Shown: piece after piece, positions 58,995-64,000 of the stretch
Position numbering within the stretch: the first letter of the stretch is position 1
Layout: the number at the start of each line of letters is the position of its first letter
Source: Mauremys mutica
Lineage: Eukaryota; Chordata; Testudines; Geoemydidae
Assembly (NCBI RefSeq): GCF_020497125.1
Contig: NW_025422895.1
Location: 310,001 to 374,000 of the forward strand
Length of the DNA: 64,000 nucleotides
Direction of reading: 5' to 3'
Program-made: the position numbers and the translations under genes
Notes under the pieces: model-generated
What the model was told of the DNA's origin: nothing
The model's database searches: none
Seen by the model: the letters and a program-made list of their open reading frames with translations, nothing else

Positions 58995-60284
58995 TCACAC
59001 TGTACCCTGGCCATTGATGAAGCTCGTTTTCAAAGCTTCTCTGATGCGCACCGCTTCCTGGTGTGCTCTTCTAATCTCCCTGGTGTCTGGCTGCGCGTAA
59101 TCAGCGGCCAGGTGATTTGCCTCAGCCTCCCACCCCGCCATAAAGGTCTCCCCCTTACTCTCACAGAGGTTGTGGAGAATACAGCAAGCAGTAATAACAT
59201 AGGGGACATTGGTTTGGCTGAGGTCTGAGCGAGTCAGTAATGTCCGCCAGCGCGCCTTTAAACGGCCAAATGCACATTCCACCACCATTCTGCACTTGCT
59301 CAGCCTGTAATTGAACAGATCCTGACCCCTGTCCAGGCTGCCTGTGTATGGCTTCATGAGCCATGGCATCAAGGGGTAGGCTGGGTCCCCCAGGATAACG
59401 ACAGGCATTTCAACATCCCCAACTGTTATTTTCTGGTCTGGGAAGTAATCCCCTTGCTGCAGCCGTTTAAACAGAGTAGTGCTTCTGAAGACGCGAGCGT
59501 CATGAACTCTCCCTGGCCATCCCACGTGGATGTTTGCGAAACGTCCCTTGTGATCTACCAGTGCTTGCAGCACCATTGAAAAGTACCCCTTGCGGTTTAC
59601 GTACTGGGTGCCCTGGCGCTGCGGTGCCAAGATAGGGATATGGGTTCCATCTATCGCCCCCCCACAGTTAGGGAATCCCAGTGCAGCAAAGCCATCCACT
59701 ATGGCCTGCACATTTCCCAGAGTCACAATCTTTCGTAGCAGCAGCTTAGTGATTGATTTGGCTACTTGCATCACAGCAGCCCCCACAGTAGATTTTCCAA
59801 CTCCAAATTGATTCCCGACTGACCGGTAGCTGTCTGGCATTGCAAGCTTCCACAGGGCTATCGCCACTCGCTTCTCTACTGTGAGGGCTGCTCTCATCTT
59901 GGTATTATGGCGTTTCAGGGCAGGGGCAAGCAATTCACAAAGTTCCATGAAAGTGCCCTTACGCATGCGAAAGTTTCGCAGCCACTGGGAATCGTCCCAC
60001 ACCTGCAACACAATGTGGTCCCACCAGTCAGTGCTTGTTTCCCGGGCCCAAAATCGGCGTTCAATGGATAGAATCTGCCCCATTACCATCAGGATCTCCA
60101 AAGCGCAGGGGCCCGTGGTTTGAGAGAATTCTGTGTCCATGTCCTCATCACTGTCATTGCCGCGCTGCCGTATCCGCCTCCTACTCGCCTCGGATTGAAG
60201 ATCCTGGTTCAGCATATACTGCAGGAGAGTGCGCGAGGTGTTAAAAACATCCACGATTGCGGTATGGAGCTGAGCAGGGTCCAT
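58995..60284 (-). CDS. Harbinger DDE nuclease (HARBI1-like transposase)
   Basis: The enzyme cuts at the transposon ends and inserts it into new sites. It has 429 residues from the ATG at 60284 (start MDPAQLHTAIVD). The frame extends 35 codons further upstream to a GTG, but the ATG fits better. A helix-turn-helix-like segment (VGNQFGVGKSTVGAAV) lies at 156-171. The catalytic triad is visible: D212 in GGAIDGTHIP, D300 in LGDPAYPLMPW and E336 in VECAFGRLKARW. HDARVFRS (261-268) and the CCILHNLCE block near the C-terminus are also family hallmarks. The length is in the normal range for the family and no stop interrupts it. It is convergent with the Myb-like gene, with 218 bp between stop codons. 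Confidence 0.93.
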   Translation of the reverse strand: MDPAQLHTAIVDVFNTSRTLLQYMLNQDLQSEASRRRIRQRGNDSDEDMDTEFSQTTGPCALEILMVMGQILSIERRFWARETSTDWWDHIVLQVWDDSQWLRNFRMRKGTFMELCELLAPALKRHNTKMRAALTVEKRVAIALWKLAMPDSYRSVGNQFGVGKSTVGAAVMQVAKSITKLLLRKIVTLGNVQAIVDGFAALGFPNCGGAIDGTHIPILAPQRQGTQYVNRKGYFSMVLQALVDHKGRFANIHVGWPGRVHDARVFRSTTLFKRLQQGDYFPDQKITVGDVEMPVVILGDPAYPLMPWLMKPYTGSLDRGQDLFNYRLSKCRMVVECAFGRLKARWRTLLTRSDLSQTNVPYVITACCILHNLCESKGETFMAGWEAEANHLAADYAQPDTREIRRAHQEAVRIREALKTSFINGQGTV

Positions 60285-60636
60285 GCTTGCTGTGTTATGG
60301 CATCTGCACAGTTCACCAAGCAAAAAAAGGCGCGAAACGGTTGTCTGCTGCTCAGGGAGGGAGCGGTGAGGCTGTACCCAGAACCACACGCGACAATGAT
60401 TTTTGCCCCATCAGGCACTAGGATCTCAATCCGGAAATGCCAAGGGGCGGGGGAGGCTGCGGGAACTATGGGATAGCTACGGGATAGCTACCCACAGTGC
60501 AACGCTCCAGAAATCGACGATAGCCTCGGACCATGGACGCACACTACCGATTTAATGTGCTTAGTGTGGCCAGGCGCACTCGATTTTATAAAATCTGTTT
60601 TACAAAACCGGTTTATGCAAATTCGGAATAGTCCCG
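60285..60636 (-). other. Harbinger right non-coding region
   Basis: About 350 bp upstream of the transposase start. It contains a GC-rich tract (GGGGCGGGGG near 60445), a doubled GGGATAGCTAC at about 60471-60491, the shared CCCACAGTGCA at 60491-60501 and AT-rich palindromic sequence toward the end. It probably acts as the transposase promoter and as binding sites. Confidence 0.5.
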
Positions 60637-60652
60637 TAGTGTAGACGTACCC
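60637..60652 (-). repeat. Harbinger right terminal inverted repeat
   Basis: Read inward on the minus strand: GGGTACGTCTACACTA. The terminal repeat is imperfect overall, but the core is identical to the left end. Confidence 0.85.
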
Positions 60653-60655
60653 ACA
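60653..60655. repeat. Harbinger target-site duplication, right
   Basis: ACA immediately after the element end GTACCC, followed by GATGCAAATCC of the satellite. Confidence 0.75.
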
Positions 60656-61134
60656 GATGCAAATCCACAAAGACAGATGCAAATACAAATAACTGCTCCT
60701 CCAATGGGAACTCTCCCACGCAAACTCCCCTGTTTGCTGGCTCCTGTGCCGCTGCCTCGCTGGGCGGCCGCTTTTATAGGCCCCTCCTCAGCCTAGCTCC
60801 GCCCCTACTCAGGGAGCCGCTGCCCGCTCAGCAGTCTGCCCCGACGGGCCTCTAAAGAGAGATACAAGCACTACAAAGACAGATGAAAATACACAAAGAC
60901 AGATGCAAATCCAAATACCTGCTGCTCCAATGGGAACTCTCCACGCAAACTCCCCTGTTTGCTGGCTCCTGTACAGCTGCCTGGCTGGGCGGCCGCTTTT
61001 ATAGGCCCCTCCTCACCCTAGCTCCGCCCCCTACTCAGGGCACCGCTGCCCGCTCAGCAGTCTGCCCCGACGGGCCTCTACAGAGAGATACAAGCACTAC
61101 TAAGACAGATGCAAATCCACAAAGACAGAGGCAA

Positions 61135-61707
61135 ATCCAAAAACCTGTTCCTCAAATGGGAACTCTCCGTCACAAACTCCCCTGTTCGCTGCCCTGTTTG
61201 CTGGCTCCTGTGCCGCTGCCTGGCTGGGCGGCCGCTTTTATAGGCCCTCCTCAGCCTATCTCCGCCCCCTACTCAGGGCGCCGCTGCCCGCTCAGCAGTC
61301 TGCCCCGACGGGCCTCTACAGAGTGATACAAGCACTACAAATACAAATGCAAATCCACAAAGACAGGTGCAAATCCAAATACCTGTTCCTCCAATGGGAA
61401 CTCTCCGTCGCAAACTCCCCTGTTCGCTGCTCTGTTTGCTGGCTCCTGTGCCGCTGCCTGGCTGGGCGGCCGCTTTTATATGCCCTCCTCAGCCTATCTC
61501 CGCTCCCTACTCAGGGAGCCGCTGCCCGCTCAGCAGACTGCCCGGACGGGCCTCTACAGAGAGATACAAGCACTACAAATACAAATGCAAATCCACAAAG
61601 ACAGGTGCAATCCAAATACCTGTTCCTCCAATGGGAACTCTCCGTCGCAAACTCCCCTGTTCGCTGCCCTGTTTGCTGGCTCCTGTGCCGCTGCCTGGCT
61701 GGGCGGC
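61135..61707. repeat. Duplicated CATATAAAAG-subfamily segment, copy 2
   Basis: Partner of 18640-19212; divergence starts at the TATA box near 61707. It lies just right of the Harbinger insertion. Confidence 0.75.
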
Positions 61708-63660
61708 CGCTTTTATAGGCCCCTCCTCAGCCTAGCTCCGCTCCCTACTCAGGGCGCCGCTGCCCGCTCAGCAGTCTGCCCCGACGGGCCTCTACAGAGA
61801 GATAGAAGCACTACAAAGACAGATGCAAATCCACAAAGACAGATGCAAATGCAAATACCTGCTCCTCCAATGGGAACTCTCCCACGCAAACGCCCCTGTT
61901 CGCTGGCTTCTCTGCCACTGCTCGCTGGCTCCTGTGCCTACGCCTGGCTGGGCTGCCGCTTTTATAGGCCCCTCCTCAGCCTAGCTCCGCCCCCTACTCA
62001 GGGCGCCGCAGCCCGCTCAGCAGTCTGCCCCGACGGGCCTCTACAGAGAGATACAAGCACTACAAAGAGAGATGCAAATCCACAAAAAATATGCAAATCC
62101 AAATACCTGCTCCTCCAATGGGAACTCTCCCATGGATAGTCCCTTGTTCACTGGTTCCTGTGCCGCTGCTCGCTGGCTCCTGTGCATCTGCCAGGCAGGG
62201 CGGCTGCTTTTATAGGCCCCTTCTCAACCTTTCTCCGCCCCCTACTCAGGGCGCCGCTGCCTGCTCAGCAGTCTGCGCCGACGGGCCTCTACAGAGAGAT
62301 ACAAGCACTACAAAGACAGATGCAAATCCACAAAGACAGATGCAAATCCAAATACCTGCTCCTCCAATGGGAACTCTCCCACGCAAACGCCCGTGTTCTC
62401 TGGCTCCTGTGCTGCTGCCTGAATGGGTGGCCGCTTTTATAGGCCCCTCCTCAGCCTAGCTCCGCCCCCTACTCAGGGCGCCGCTGCCCGCTCAGCAGTC
62501 TGCGCCGACGGGCCTCTACAGAGAGATACAAGCACTACAAAGACAGGTGCAAATCCAAATACCTGTTCCTCCAATGGGAACTCTCCGTCGCAAACTCCCC
62601 TGTTCGCTGCCCTGTTTGCTGGCTCCTGTGCCGCTGCCTGGCTGGGCGGCTGCTTTTATATGCCCTCCTCAGCTTATCTCCGCTCCCTACTCAGGGTGCC
62701 GCTGCCCGCTCATCAGTCTGCCCCCATGGGCCTCTACAGAGAGATACAAGCACTGGAAAGATAGACGCAAATCCACAAAGAAAGATGCAAATCCAAATAC
62801 CTGCTCCTCCAGTGGGAACTCTCCCACGCAAATGCCCCTGTTCGCTGGTTCCTGTGCCGCTGCTCGCTGGCTCCTGTGCCGCTGCCTGGCTGGGCGGCCA
62901 CTTTTATAGGCCCCTCCTCAGCCTAGCTCCGCCCCCTACTCAGGGCGCCGCTGCCCGCTCAGCAGTCTGCCCCGACGGGCCTCTACAGAGAGATAGAAGC
63001 ACTACAAAGACAGATGCAAATCCAAATACCTGCTGCTCCAATGGGAACTCTCCACGCTAACTCCCCTGTTTGCTGTCTCCTGTACAGCTGCCTGGCTGGG
63101 CGGCCGCTTTTATAGGCCCCTCCTCACCCTAGCTCCGCCCCCTACTCAGGGCGCCGCTGCCCGCTCAGCAGTCTGCCCCGACGGGCCTCTACAGAGAGTT
63201 ACAAGCAGTACAAATACAAATGCAAATCCACAAAGACAGGTGCAAATCGAAATACCTGTTCCTCCAATGGGAACTCTCCGTCACAAACTCCCCGGTTCGC
63301 TGCCCTGTTTGCTGGCTCCTGTGCCGCTGCCTGGCTGGGCGGCCGCTTTTATATGCCCTCCTCAGCAGATCTCCGCCCCCTAATCAGGGCGCCGCTGCCC
63401 GCTCAGCAGACTGCCCGGACGTGCCTCTACAGAGAGATACATGCACTACAAATACAAATGCAAATCCACAAAGACAGGTGCAAATCCAAATACCTGTTCC
63501 TCCAATGGGAACTCTCCGTCGCAAACTCCCCTGTTTGCTGCCCTGTTTGCTGGCTCCTGTGCCGCTGCCTGGCTGGGCGGCCGCTTTTATATGCCCTCCT
63601 CAGCTTATCTCCGCTCCCTACTCAGGGCGCCGCTGCCCGCTCAGCAGTCTGCCCCGACGG

Positions 63661-64000
63661 GCCTCTACAGAGATATACAAGCACTACAAAGACAGAGATG
63701 CAAATCCAAATACCTGCTCCTCCAATGGGAACTCTCCCACGCAAACGCCCCTTTTCCCTCGCTCCTGTACCGCTGCTCGCTGGCTCCTGTGCTGCTGACT
63801 GGCTGGGAGGCAGCTTTTATAGGCCCCTCCTCAGCCTAGGTCCGCCCCCTAATCAGCGCGCCGCTTCCTGCTCAGCAGTCTGCCCAGGCGGGCCTCTACA
63901 GAGAGATACAAGCACTACAAAGACAGATGCAAATCCACAAAGACAGACGCATATCCAAATAACTTCTCCTCCAATGGGAACCCTCCCAGGCAAATGCCCC
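63661..64000. repeat. Segment repeated at the right window edge, copy 2
   Basis: Partner of 30935-31274. The match runs to the last base of the window and probably continues beyond it. Confidence 0.75.

Larger units (their letters stand above)
56457..60652. mobile_element. Autonomous PIF/Harbinger DNA transposon
   Basis: A 4196-bp insertion. Both ends carry GTCTACACTA exactly 6 bp in from the boundary (56463-56472 and, inverted, 60637-60646), and both start with GG. It is flanked by ACA on each side (56454-56456 and 60653-60655), a 3-bp duplication as expected for this superfamily. Removing the element and one ACA restores AAAGACAGATGCAAATCC, the standard satellite sequence. A 4-bp ACAG duplication is an equally valid reading. 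It carries the two genes typical of the superfamily, a Myb/SANT-like protein and a DDE nuclease, in convergent orientation. Neither shows a stop or frameshift. Confidence 0.93.
60653..64000 (-). repeat. Promoter-like satellite, block IV (runs off the window)
   Basis: The satellite resumes at ACAGATGCAAATCC, exactly where the Harbinger insertion broke it. Many units here belong to a subfamily with CCGTCGCAAACTCC in the leader and CATATAAAAG as TATA box (promoter sense). The same subfamily occurs at 18.64-19.9 kb. The last ~340 bp match 30.94-31.27 kb. The array continues beyond the window. No gene recognised. Confidence 0.94.

Noticed and set aside
1..64000. Histone gene cluster, suggested by octamer, CCAAT and TATA boxes
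   Set aside because: No histone coding sequence and no histone 3' stem-loop anywhere; only promoter-like parts are present.

Overview
The window looks like vertebrate nuclear DNA, probably turtle or another archosaur-turtle lineage. The lineage guess comes from the PIF/Harbinger transposon at 56457-60652, whose GTCTACACTA ends I associate with turtle genomes, and from an RTE-like LINE. No database search was possible. No host protein-coding gene, rRNA, tRNA or CRISPR array is visible. About 55.7 kb of the 64 kb is one GC-rich tandem satellite, with an estimated 230 or so units, interrupted by two well-preserved autonomous transposable elements.

Satellite. Units fall into length classes of about 227, 239 and 249 bp. 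Every unit carries, in fixed order on one strand, an inverted CCAAT box, two perfect octamers (ATTTGCAT) exactly 20 bp apart, a GC box (GGGCGG) about 15-20 bp before a TATA box (TATAAAAG), and then a GC-rich leader holding a NotI site. This is the layout of a complete RNA polymerase II promoter, similar in its parts to octamer/CCAAT/TATA promoters such as those of histone H2B genes, repeated every ~240 bp. In the promoter-sense direction the consensus unit has no ATG and no AATAAA. It does have a splice-donor-like site and two acceptor-like sites. The long open frames on the other strand follow from unit length and base composition, and I do not call them genes.

Layout. 1-6345: promoters point right (+), with a 7-unit higher-order repeat of 1667 bp. 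6345/6346: orientation switch, so the two blocks point at each other. 6346-43658: promoters point left (-), with several multi-kilobase segmental duplications, including ~7.8 kb copies offset by 9297 bp. 43659-47770: RTE-like LINE on the minus strand, flanked by a 10-bp target duplication. 47771-56456: satellite, minus. 56457-60652: autonomous PIF/Harbinger transposon with a two-exon Myb/SANT-like gene (+), a DDE nuclease gene (-), and an extra antisense BEN-like exon inside the Myb gene intron. 60653-64000: satellite, minus, continuing past the window edge.

How it fits together. Both elements inserted cleanly inside satellite units, with the flanking unit resuming after the target duplication, so the array is older than both insertions. 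The array evolved by unequal exchange: copies differ by whole units and segments are reused up to 47 kb apart. The best candidate for something undescribed is the promoter-array satellite itself, a run of hundreds of octamer/CCAAT/GC/TATA promoters without an attached coding gene.
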